Shown here: positions 30,151 through 38,529 of the stretch, piece by piece | Position numbering within the stretch: the first letter of the stretch is position 1 | Layout of the letters: each line of letters starts with the position of its first letter | DNA from: Pseudolysobacter antarcticus | Lineage (GTDB): Bacteria; Pseudomonadota; Gammaproteobacteria; Xanthomonadales; Rhodanobacteraceae | Length of the DNA: 64,000 nucleotides | Direction of reading: 5' to 3' | Assembly (NCBI RefSeq): GCF_004168365.1 | Contig: NZ_CP035704.1 | Span: 3,534,001-3,598,000 of the forward strand | Notes under the pieces: model-generated | Databases searched by the model: none | Seen by the model: the letters and a program-made list of their open reading frames with translations, nothing else | What the model was told of the DNA's origin: nothing | Program-made: the position numbers and the translations under genes

Positions 30151-31099
30151 GACTTCCGGCATCGACGTATTGCCTGCAGCGACCGCATCCATCGCGCCAT
30201 CGCAAACCGTTTATCTGGTCGATGCGAGCCTGTATGTTTTTCGCAGTTGGCACGCGATTGCACCGAAATTTTTCGACCATGCAGGCGCGTCGGTCAACGC
30301 GGTCTACGGCTTCACGCGGTTCCTGCTCGATTTCGCCGAACAAGCCAAACCGACACATGTCGCCGTCGCGTTCGATGAGTCGCTGACGGCCTCGTTTCGC
30401 AACGCGATTTATCCCGCCTACAAGGCCAACCGCGAATTGCCGCCGGAAGAACTCAAGCGCCAGTTTGCGTACTGCAAGGAAGTCGCCGCTGCGCTCGGTT
30501 TTGTCGTGCTGCGCGATATCAGTTACGAAGCGGATGATTTGATCGGCAGCATGGTCGCGCTATTGCGTCCGCGCGGATTCCGTTCGGTGATCGTTTCCGC
30601 CGACAAGGATTTCGGCCAGATGATCGGCGAACATGATCGCCAGTGGGATTTCTCCAAACAATACAGCTACGGCCCCGCCGGCGTGATGGAGCGCCTCGGC
30701 GTGCATCCGCATCAGGTCGTGGATTATCTCGCGCTCACCGGCGACGCCGTCGACAATATTCCCGGCGTACCCGGCATCGGCCCGAAAACCGCCGCCGCGC
30801 TGCTCGCGCATTTCGGCTCGCTCGATGATTTATTGCGACGCATTGAGGAACTGCCGTACCTGCGCCTGCGCGGCGCCGCCGCGAGTTACGCGCGCATCAA
30901 GCAACATCGCGAACAGGCGCTGATGTCGCAGGCGCTGAGTCGCATTGCGCTTGATGCGCCGGTGCCGCAAGAGTCCGATCAGCTGATCTGGCGCGGGCCG
31001 GAATTGGCGACTGTGGATGAGCTGTTCACGCGGCTGAAATTCGGGCCGATGACGCGGGCGCGGTGTCGGGGATTGCTCGAATTTTCGGCAAAGCGTTAA
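30140..31099 (+). CDS. 5'-3' exonuclease (FEN/Pol I N-terminal-like)
   Basis: The 319-residue protein corresponds to the stand-alone 5'-nuclease domain (Xni-like). The metal-binding acidic residues are visible in VDASLYVFRS, VAFDESLTASFRN, YEADDLIGSM and SADKDFGQM. The helix-hairpin-helix DNA-binding loop is DNIPGVPGIGPKTAAALL. It should remove flaps or RNA primers in DNA repair or replication. The ATG at 30140 lies inside the end of the nitroreductase gene. The stop (TAA at 31097-31099) shares two bases with the stop of the convergent gene. Confidence 0.92.
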   Translation: METETSGIDVLPAATASIAPSQTVYLVDASLYVFRSWHAIAPKFFDHAGASVNAVYGFTRFLLDFAEQAKPTHVAVAFDESLTASFRNAIYPAYKANRELPPEELKRQFAYCKEVAAALGFVVLRDISYEADDLIGSMVALLRPRGFRSVIVSADKDFGQMIGEHDRQWDFSKQYSYGPAGVMERLGVHPHQVVDYLALTGDAVDNIPGVPGIGPKTAAALLAHFGSLDDLLRRIEELPYLRLRGAAASYARIKQHREQALMSQALSRIALDAPVPQESDQLIWRGPELATVDELFTRLKFGPMTRARCRGLLEFSAKR

Positions 31100-31527
31100 A
31101 CCGCGCGTTCCGCAGTTGGCTGAAGCACAAACGCTAAGCGAAATCCCTTGGAACCATCGCTTTGAATCAGAGCATAAGCCTCAGCAGCGTTTTTTACCGT
31201 CGGGAGTTTGAACGGATCCGCGTCGTCGCTCGCCCACCAGATACGAATAACGGTATGCAGCGATTCACAGCGTTCGATGACTTTTCCCAACGCTGACTCT
31301 TCTATCAATCGATCTTCAAATATATCCTCTTCCGCCGCGCAAACTAGCTCAGTGGACGTTTCCGTCTCACCATCGTCCCACCACAACGATGGGCTGCCGT
31401 CAGCGGCTTCGATAAGCGCTGCAAGCTTGGCCAAATACGATTGCGCCTCTCGAATCGGGATCAGACGCCCGGACGGAACCTCGACAGATTCTGCATTCTT
31501 GCCAGAGATTGTGATGAAGTAGCTCAT
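31096..31527 (-). CDS. Hypothetical acidic protein of 143 residues
   Basis: The protein begins MSYFITISGKNAESVEVPSGRL and ends AFVLQPTAERAV, with a large acidic middle section (WWDDGETETSTELVCAAEEDIFEDRLIEESAL). It has no signal peptide or membrane segment, and it looks like a cytoplasmic protein. I recognise no family. It might be an immunity-like or regulatory protein given its acidic character, but there is no adjacent toxin gene. It is convergent with the exonuclease gene and the two stops overlap (TTAA). Confidence 0.6.
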   Translation of the reverse strand: MSYFITISGKNAESVEVPSGRLIPIREAQSYLAKLAALIEAADGSPSLWWDDGETETSTELVCAAEEDIFEDRLIEESALGKVIERCESLHTVIRIWWASDDADPFKLPTVKNAAEAYALIQSDGSKGFRLAFVLQPTAERAV

Positions 31528-31735
31528 ACGTCATAGCATCCAAATTAAGCCAGCTCGCGAACGAGCTAAGCTTGGACAATCGATCAAGATATTTGAAACA
31601 GAAAGCCACATGGTAAGCAGCAAATTCGACACCGCCACACAACCGCAGCAAGATCATCGCACCGTTAACCCCGCACCCGCCACGCCTGCGTTGTACGCTA
31701 ACCAAGTCGCCCCCGCTCCCGCTAAGGATGGAATC

Positions 31736-34700
31736 ATGCGTATGTCTCTGCTCCGCGTCCCATCGATATTTGTTTTCGCGCTGCTGTTGATGTTTGTCTC
31801 AGCCTCGCCAGGCTTTGCGCAAACCGCGCAAACCGCGTCGCCTCCTTCCGTGCAAACCTATGCGACAGCGCCCGACAACGATATTCCCGGCGCGCTCAAG
31901 GACTGGCGCGCATGGGTGTTGCATGGCAGCGATTATCGCGCGTGTCCATTCATTGCCACGGCGGCGCCGAAGGATGCATCGACGTATCTTTGTGCGTGGC
32001 CGGGCAAGCTCACGATCACGGCCGACGATCACGGCGCAAACGTGGCGCAACACTGGCGCGTGGATGCGCCGAGCTGGGTGCCGCTGCCGGGTGATACGCA
32101 AAACTGGCCGCAGGATTTCACGCTCAACGGCCAGCGTGTGCCGTTGCTCGCGCACGGCGGCGCGCCTTCGATCTGGCTGACACCGGGCAATTACGATCTG
32201 CGCGCGCACATCACGTGGAGCGAGCGCCCGCAAGTATTGCCGGTGCCGGCAGCAACCGTGCTGATTGATTTGAGCGTAGATGGCAAACCGATTGCGGCGC
32301 CGCAGCGCGATGGCAATGGCGTGGCGCTGGGTCGCTCGGCGACCACCGCAACGGAAGCCGACTCGCTCTCGTTGCAAGTGTTCCGCCTGCTCGAAGACGG
32401 CGTGCCTGCCGAGCTGACGACACGTATCCAGCTTGATGTCGGCGGCAGTGCGCGCGAGATCGATCTCGGCGCGCCGCTGGGTGCGGAATTCGCGCCGCTC
32501 GCGCTGAGCGGCGATCTGCCCGCGCGCCTTGATGCCGCATCGCATCTGCATGTGCAATTGCGCCCCGGTCATTGGAGTTTGAACTTGCGCGCGCGCGCAT
32601 TGGCGCCACTCGCCATAGTGGCGGCGCCGACGATTGCCGGGCCGTGGCCGACGCAGGAAGTGTGGAGTTATTTCGCTGCCGCAGGTTTGCGCGTGACCAA
32701 TCCGGTGAGTACCACGCCGATTGATCCGGGCCAGGCCGACGTGCCCAGCGAGTGGCGCACGTTGCCCGCATTTGCGCTGGCGGCGGGTGAAAAACTCACT
32801 GTCGAGGAACGCTCTCGCGGCCAGGCACCGGATGAGGCGAACCGGCTGAATCTGATTCGCGAAGCATGGCTGGATTTTTCCGGCGATGGCATCTCCACCA
32901 AGGATCATCTAAGCGGCACGCTGGTGCGCGACTGGCGGCTGGATGTGGCCGCGCCGTATGTGTTGCGCCGTGCCGAAACTCAATTGCGCGGCAACACCGA
33001 AGGCCTGCTGATTACGCGCGGCGCAAGTGCTGAAAAAAGCGGCGTGGAATGGAGCCGCGCGCAGGTCAATCTCAACGCCGGCATGCGCATTGATCGTCAC
33101 GGCATGAGCCTGCCGGTGAACGGCTGGCAGCAGAATCTGGATTCGGTCGCGATGACGCTGCACCTGCCCTTCGGCTATCGCTTGCTCGGTGCGCCCGGTG
33201 CCGATGCCGTAACGGGAAGTTGGGCCAGTCACTGGCGTTTGCTGGATGCGTTTCTGGTCGCGCTGGTGGCATTGTTTGCGTGGCGGCTGCTTGGCATCGT
33301 TGGCGGTATCGCTGCGACTGTGTATCTGGTGATCGGTTATCAGGAATTCGGCGCGCCGTTCTGGACCCTCGCCGCAGTATTGATTTTTGCGTTGATCCAC
33401 CGCGTGCTGCCGGCCGGAAAACCGCAGCTGGTGTTGCGCGTGCTTGCACGAGTCGCGGTGATTGCGATGCTGCTGGTCGCGTTGCCGTTTGTCGCTGGAC
33501 AAGTGCGTGCGGCAATTTATCCGCAACTCGAAAATTCACCCGAGGTGTTTGCCGGAGTTAGCGGCGGCATGATCGGCAACTATGCGGGCCTGTATCGACA
33601 CCGCACCTCGCGCACGCTTGATGCGAAGATGCAGGAGCAAATGAAGGATGCACCCGCGGAGCCGGAGCAAGCGGAAGATGAAGTCGATGCATCGCCCCCG
33701 CCGACAGCTTCACCTCCGGCGCCAGCCGCGATGATGGCCAAGCCGGTAATGAATGCGCCGATGAAATCAAAGCTCGAAACCGTTGAAGTTACGGGAGGCC
33801 GCATACGCCGTACTGATGTCGAAACCGCGTCGCCAGTGCTAACGATTGATCGCGCCAAGGTAATGCCGCGTTACGCCGAAAATACCATCGTGCAGTCCGG
33901 CAGCGGCGAACCGGATTGGCATTACGGCTCGACCGCGCAGTTGCACTGGAGCGGCCCGGTATTGCCGCAGCAGAATGTGCAGTTGGTCATCCTGTCGCCG
34001 CTGTTCACGCGTCTGTTGCGGCTGGTGCTGGTGGCGTTGCTGGCGTGGATCAGCCTGCGTTTATTGCAGGGTGTCTTCGGCGGCGACGCGCCGACCGCTA
34101 GTCCATCGGTTCGACCGAATCGTGGCATGTCAGCCGTTGGCAGCGTGATGTTGCTTGGTCTGCTGCTGACGCCGCACGCGTTTGCGCAAGGTGCGCCGGA
34201 TCAGAACATTCTCAACGAGCTGCGCAATCGCCTCACCGAAGTTCCGCATTGCGCACCGGAATGCGCCAAGATCGCGAACGCGACCGTGCTGGCCGACGGT
34301 GACCGCATTCGTATCGCGCTCGAAGCACACGTCGGCGAAAGAGTGGCGTTGCCGGTGCCGAGCGGCGCGCATGGTCTGGTGTTGCGCACGATCACGCTGG
34401 ATGGCGTAGCGCAGGATGCGCTGGCGCAGCGCGACGGCAAATGGTGGGTAGTAGCAACACGTGGCGTGCACCGCATCGAGATGGAATTCAGTGCCGCACA
34501 GAACGACAAGATCATGCTGAATTTTCCGCTGGCACCTGCGCAAATCGAAGTCAATGCGCCGGGCTGGGTGGCGAGCGGCGTGAGTGATGCGCGCCTGCTT
34601 ACCGACGCGCTCGAATTAGTGCGATTGCATGTGGGCAGTGATGCAGGGGCGAGTAGCGGCGGCGAACAACAGTTCGCGCCATTCGTGCGGCTGACGCGCG

Positions 34701-36085
34701 ATATCAGCGTGGATCTGGATTGGTCGATCAACAATACCGTGCAACGCCTCGCCCCGGCGAGCGGCGGTTTTTCGGTCGAGTTGCCGTTGCTGACCAACGA
34801 GACGGTGCAGACGGCACAGCTCAAAGTGCGCGAGCAACACATCACCGTGCCACTCAACAGCAACGCGGCGAGTGCGATATGGCAAAGTCGACTCGCGCGC
34901 AGCGACAGTTTCACGTTGACCGCGCCGGCGCTGACCGAGCGCGCCGAGGTGTGGAAAATCACCTTGAATCCGATGTGGCACGCCGAGTTTTCCGGCCTGC
35001 CCGAAACGCAGCCGCAAGCCGCCACAGACGATTACTGGACGCACGAATTTCATCCGTTGCCGGGCGAAACTTTGACCGTGAAAGTGACGCGTCCCGAAGC
35101 AATTCCTGGCGACAGCATCGCGCTGGATTCGGTCGGGCTAGACAGCAATATCGCGCAGCACGCATCCGAGCACAGCATGACTTTGAACCTGCGCAGCACG
35201 CGCGGTGGCGAGCATGCGATCGATCTGCCCGCAGGTGCTCAAGTGCTCGGCGTCGACAAGGATGGCCAGACGCAGAATCTGCGGCCGCGCGACAACAAGT
35301 TGAGCCTGCCGATCACGCCCGGCGCACAGCGTTTCACGATCCGCTGGCGCGAGAGCAGTGAGCTCGGATTGCACAACACTGTGCCCGCCGTGAATCTGCA
35401 TCTGGCGGCGGCGAATCTGCAACTTGTATTAAATCTGCCGCAAGATCGCTGGGTGTTGTTTGTGTACGGCCCGACCACTGGCCCGGCGGTGTTGTACTGG
35501 GGCGAATTGCTGCTGATGCTGCTCCTGGCATATGCATTGACGCGGCTGCGTCGCACCCCGCTCGCGTACTGGCAATGGGTGTTGCTGGGAATCGGCTTTT
35601 CGACGTTTTCGTGGGTCGCGCTGGTCGTGGTTGTCGTGTGGCTGCTGGCATTGCAATGGCGTGCAGAACGCGGCTCGGAGTTGAACGATTTGCGCTTCAA
35701 TTTGCTGCAACTCGGGCTGATCGTATTGAGCATCGCGGCGCTGTTATGCCTGGTCACGGCCATTCCGTACGGCCTGCTCGGCGAACCCGATATGCAGGTT
35801 ACGGGTAATGGTTCGCAGGCCCATGCGCTGCGCTGGTTCACCGATTTTTCTGCCAGCGGCGATTTGCCGAGCGCGGGTGCAATCGCGCTGCCGATGTGGG
35901 CCTACAAACTCGCGATGCTGGCCTGGGCGCTATGGCTGGCGAATGCGCTGATCGGCTGGTTGCGCAACGGTTTTGCAGCTTATGGCAAGGACGGATATTG
36001 GCGCGCGGCGGCGAAATCTGCGCCCAAACCCACAGTCATACCGACCGCGCCGATCGATACCACAGGCGGCGAGGCGGGGCGTTGA
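31736..36085 (+). CDS. Very large multi-domain envelope protein of unknown function (1449 residues)
   Basis: The start is the ATG at 31736, preceded by AAGGATGGAATC; the open frame from 31610 adds 42 unlikely residues. Residues 1-30 are a signal peptide (ending PGFAQTAQ). A large beta-rich periplasmic region runs to about residue 495. It is followed by a cluster of membrane helices (about 498-595), a Pro/Ala/Glu linker, a short segment (about 682-700) reading VEVTGGRIRRTDVETASPVL, a further helix (749-780), a second export-like hydrophobic stretch (about 802-820, LLTPHAFAQG), a second periplasmic region to about 1230, and four or more helices near 1250-1415. No catalytic motif is recognisable. 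The stop overlaps the prmC start (TTGA). Confidence 0.75.
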   Translation: MRMSLLRVPSIFVFALLLMFVSASPGFAQTAQTASPPSVQTYATAPDNDIPGALKDWRAWVLHGSDYRACPFIATAAPKDASTYLCAWPGKLTITADDHGANVAQHWRVDAPSWVPLPGDTQNWPQDFTLNGQRVPLLAHGGAPSIWLTPGNYDLRAHITWSERPQVLPVPAATVLIDLSVDGKPIAAPQRDGNGVALGRSATTATEADSLSLQVFRLLEDGVPAELTTRIQLDVGGSAREIDLGAPLGAEFAPLALSGDLPARLDAASHLHVQLRPGHWSLNLRARALAPLAIVAAPTIAGPWPTQEVWSYFAAAGLRVTNPVSTTPIDPGQADVPSEWRTLPAFALAAGEKLTVEERSRGQAPDEANRLNLIREAWLDFSGDGISTKDHLSGTLVRDWRLDVAAPYVLRRAETQLRGNTEGLLITRGASAEKSGVEWSRAQVNLNAGMRIDRHGMSLPVNGWQQNLDSVAMTLHLPFGYRLLGAPGADAVTGSWASHWRLLDAFLVALVALFAWRLLGIVGGIAATVYLVIGYQEFGAPFWTLAAVLIFALIHRVLPAGKPQLVLRVLARVAVIAMLLVALPFVAGQVRAAIYPQLENSPEVFAGVSGGMIGNYAGLYRHRTSRTLDAKMQEQMKDAPAEPEQAEDEVDASPPPTASPPAPAAMMAKPVMNAPMKSKLETVEVTGGRIRRTDVETASPVLTIDRAKVMPRYAENTIVQSGSGEPDWHYGSTAQLHWSGPVLPQQNVQLVILSPLFTRLLRLVLVALLAWISLRLLQGVFGGDAPTASPSVRPNRGMSAVGSVMLLGLLLTPHAFAQGAPDQNILNELRNRLTEVPHCAPECAKIANATVLADGDRIRIALEAHVGERVALPVPSGAHGLVLRTITLDGVAQDALAQRDGKWWVVATRGVHRIEMEFSAAQNDKIMLNFPLAPAQIEVNAPGWVASGVSDARLLTDALELVRLHVGSDAGASSGGEQQFAPFVRLTRDISVDLDWSINNTVQRLAPASGGFSVELPLLTNETVQTAQLKVREQHITVPLNSNAASAIWQSRLARSDSFTLTAPALTERAEVWKITLNPMWHAEFSGLPETQPQAATDDYWTHEFHPLPGETLTVKVTRPEAIPGDSIALDSVGLDSNIAQHASEHSMTLNLRSTRGGEHAIDLPAGAQVLGVDKDGQTQNLRPRDNKLSLPITPGAQRFTIRWRESSELGLHNTVPAVNLHLAAANLQLVLNLPQDRWVLFVYGPTTGPAVLYWGELLLMLLLAYALTRLRRTPLAYWQWVLLGIGFSTFSWVALVVVVVWLLALQWRAERGSELNDLRFNLLQLGLIVLSIAALLCLVTAIPYGLLGEPDMQVTGNGSQAHALRWFTDFSASGDLPSAGAIALPMWAYKLAMLAWALWLANALIGWLRNGFAAYGKDGYWRAAAKSAPKPTVIPTAPIDTTGGEAGR

Positions 36086-36948
36086 ACGAGGCTGAAAAAA
36101 AGTCGTCAACGGTACGCGCGCTGCTACTCGAAGCAGCGCGCATATTGCCGACGCCGGAAGCGCGGCTCGAAGCGGAAATCCTGCTCGTATTTGTGCTCGA
36201 TGTTTCGCGCACATGGCTGTTCGCACACGCGGATGATGGCATCGATGCTGTGCGTATCGAGCGTTATCGCGGCTTGCTCGCTGCCCGCGCCGCGGGCCAG
36301 CCGATAGCCTACCTGACTGGCAGACGCGAATTCTGGTCACTGCCGTTGCAGATCACGGCGGACACACTAATCCCACGCGCCGACACCGAACTGCTGGTCG
36401 AGCAAGCGCTGCTGCATATTCCACAAAGTGGCATTGTGGACATTCTCGATCTCGGCACCGGCAGCGGCGCGATCGCGTTGGCGCTTGCGCACGAACGCCC
36501 GCAAGCGCGTGTCGTCGCGACCGATCTGAGTTGCGCCGCCCTCGCTGTGGCGCGCGGCAATACGCAGCAACTCGGAATCGGCAATATCCGCTTTTGCGCA
36601 GGCTCATGGTTCAGTGCGATCGAGCCGCAATATTTCGATGTGATCGTCTCGAATCCGCCGTATATCCGCACGAGCGATCATCATCTCGGCGAAGGTGATC
36701 TGCGTTTCGAGCCGATCAGCGCATTGGCTTCCGGCGTAGACGGCCTGGATGCGATTCGCGAGATCGTTTATGACGCACGCGCCTATCTCAAGCCAGATGG
36801 CTGGCTGCTGTTCGAGCACGGCTGGGATCAGGCCGCCGAGATACGCGCGTTATTGCGCAAAAGTGGATTTGTGGATATAGCTACTTCGCGCGACATTGAG
36901 CAACGCGATCGAGTCACGAGTGGGAAGCTCGGCAGAATAGGTGAATGA
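36082..36948 (+). CDS. prmC: Peptide chain release factor N5-glutamine methyltransferase
   Basis: PrmC methylates the Gln of the GGQ motif of RF1 and RF2. With the TTG at 36082 it has 288 residues, normal for the family. The SAM-binding motif is ILDLGTGSGAIALALA, and the substrate motif NPPY is in VIVSNPPYIRTSD. The TTG overlaps the upstream stop and follows GAGGCGGGG, which supports it over downstream starts. It is normally co-transcribed with prfA; here it sits 33 kb away, behind the large envelope-protein gene. Confidence 0.95.
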   Translation: MNEAEKKSSTVRALLLEAARILPTPEARLEAEILLVFVLDVSRTWLFAHADDGIDAVRIERYRGLLAARAAGQPIAYLTGRREFWSLPLQITADTLIPRADTELLVEQALLHIPQSGIVDILDLGTGSGAIALALAHERPQARVVATDLSCAALAVARGNTQQLGIGNIRFCAGSWFSAIEPQYFDVIVSNPPYIRTSDHHLGEGDLRFEPISALASGVDGLDAIREIVYDARAYLKPDGWLLFEHGWDQAAEIRALLRKSGFVDIATSRDIEQRDRVTSGKLGRIGE

Positions 36949-37006
36949 AACGCCGCTGTGGTTACATGTATCAAGCGGCACATATCCGCATTGACCGCAG
37001 TGCGCC

Positions 37007-37327
37007 CTAGCTTTTCGCAGCAGCGGAATCCGCTTGATGCGCCTTGATAAAATCGACCAACTCTTGAAATTTCGGCGCGACCGCACCTTCGACGGCGTGA
37101 TGTATTGTCGTGGTTCCGGCAACGCTGATGTCGAGTTGATACTGGCGCTGTTCCGATCCCGCTCGTGCCGTGGTGGAGAGTGGTTTTTCCGCGCGTACGG
37201 CGCGCACCAATTGATCCAGCTCCAGTTTTTCACTGACCGTGAGTTTGCCGGAGCCGAGTACGATGGCCGGGCGTGTGCCAAGAAAATCGCCGCTCTGCTG
37301 CAACTTGACTTCGATGATTCCTGACAC
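37007..37327 (-). CDS. Emfourin-like M4-protease inhibitor
   Basis: A GTG start at 37327, five bases after GAGG, gives 106 residues. The sequence IIEVKLQQSGDFLGTRPAIV, then SEKLELDQLVRAVR, and QYQLDISVAGTTTIHHAVE follows the pattern of emfourins, small beta-rich inhibitors encoded beside protealysin-like proteases in Serratia and other bacteria. It has no signal peptide. It lies 17 bases after the protease stop, in the same direction, so the two are probably co-transcribed. A longer frame to 37474 overlaps the protease gene and is not used. Confidence 0.85.
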   Translation of the reverse strand: MSGIIEVKLQQSGDFLGTRPAIVLGSGKLTVSEKLELDQLVRAVRAEKPLSTTARAGSEQRQYQLDISVAGTTTIHHAVEGAVAPKFQELVDFIKAHQADSAAAKS

Positions 37328-37344
37328 AGGCACCTCGTTGAGTT

Positions 37345-38409
37345 TCAGAGTCCGACCATTTTCCAGGCTTTGCGTACGAGCTTCTGTTCCGCGGCGCCGT
37401 ACAAATCTTTTGCGACCTGGATCGTGAGATCGCGGCAATCGGCAAAACCCGAATTCGGCCGCAGCCGATTGCACAATACTTCATACCAAATCGCACCGGC
37501 TTTATCCCACGAATAACCGGTCGGCGACAACGTCGTCGCGGCGAGATAAAACGCGCGGTTGGGAATGCTGGAATTGATGTGCACACCGCCGTTGTCTTGC
37601 GTGCCCTTGACGTATTTTTTCATGTTGTCGGGCTGCGGATCCTTGCCGAGCACCGGATCGTCGTAGGCCGTACCCGGCGCGCTCATCGAACGCAACGCGA
37701 CACCATGAACTTTTTTGGTCAGCAGTCCCTGACCGATCAGCCAGTCGGCCTTGGTCGCCTTCTGCTTGTTGACGAATTGCTTGACCATCGAGCCAAAAAC
37801 ATCCGACATCGATTCGTTGAGTGCGCCGGATTCGCCCTGATACGACAGGCTCGCTTCGTATTGCGTAACGCCGTGGGTGAGCTCGTGACCGATCACGTCG
37901 ACGCTGATGGTGAAGCGGTTGAACAACGATCCGTCGCCATCGCCATAGACCATCTGCTGGCCGTTCCAGAACGCGTTGTCGTACTTGTGATCGTAGTGCA
38001 CGGTCGAATCCAGGCGCATGCCTTTGTCATCGACGGAATTGCGCTTGAACTTCGCCAGATAAAAATCATAGACCGCGCCCGAACCATCGAACGCTTCATT
38101 GATCGCGACGTCCTTGCTCGGCGGGTCGTTCTCGCTGCGCACGAGTTTGCCCGGCAGTGTTGTCGCGCCGGCGGCATCGTAAACCGTGCGCCGTTTGGTG
38201 CCGGTCGGAGTCAAGGTCCAGACCGCTTCCTGCATCTGGCGCTGGCCGCGAAACTGGCCCGATGAATGCAGATTTTCCAGCGCCCACGCGCGCTGCGTGT
38301 CGCTGCCGTTGCGGATGATATTTTCGAGAATATGCGGAGGAAGAATGCACTGCAGGGGATGGTGCCGCTCGCCATCCATTGGTTTACCGCGGCCAGAATG
38401 ATCGCACAT
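37345..38409 (-). CDS. Protealysin-like M4 metalloprotease
   Basis: The 354-residue protein lacks a signal peptide and begins MCDHSGRGKPMDGERHHPLQ. The short propeptide has the protealysin-type segment HPLQCILPPHILENI (residues 17-31). The catalytic core has HELTH at 175-179 with the third zinc ligand Glu199 in NESMSD, and the C-terminal GGVHINSSIPNRAFY segment holds the catalytic His. The ATG at 38409 has AAGGA upstream. Protealysin-type proteases are cytoplasmic or non-classically released and act on bacterial or host actin. Emfourin, the neighbouring gene product, is the matching inhibitor. Confidence 0.93.
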   Translation of the reverse strand: MCDHSGRGKPMDGERHHPLQCILPPHILENIIRNGSDTQRAWALENLHSSGQFRGQRQMQEAVWTLTPTGTKRRTVYDAAGATTLPGKLVRSENDPPSKDVAINEAFDGSGAVYDFYLAKFKRNSVDDKGMRLDSTVHYDHKYDNAFWNGQQMVYGDGDGSLFNRFTISVDVIGHELTHGVTQYEASLSYQGESGALNESMSDVFGSMVKQFVNKQKATKADWLIGQGLLTKKVHGVALRSMSAPGTAYDDPVLGKDPQPDNMKKYVKGTQDNGGVHINSSIPNRAFYLAATTLSPTGYSWDKAGAIWYEVLCNRLRPNSGFADCRDLTIQVAKDLYGAAEQKLVRKAWKMVGL

Positions 38410-38529
38410 GACGTTCCTTCAAGTAGTCCGGAGGGGGACGTCCACGAAGCAGAAGCATCAAGCCGATTTATTGCATCGTGCGTCCGTTATACACAGTGAC
38501 GCTCGATGGACAATTGTCTCACTTCGAAC

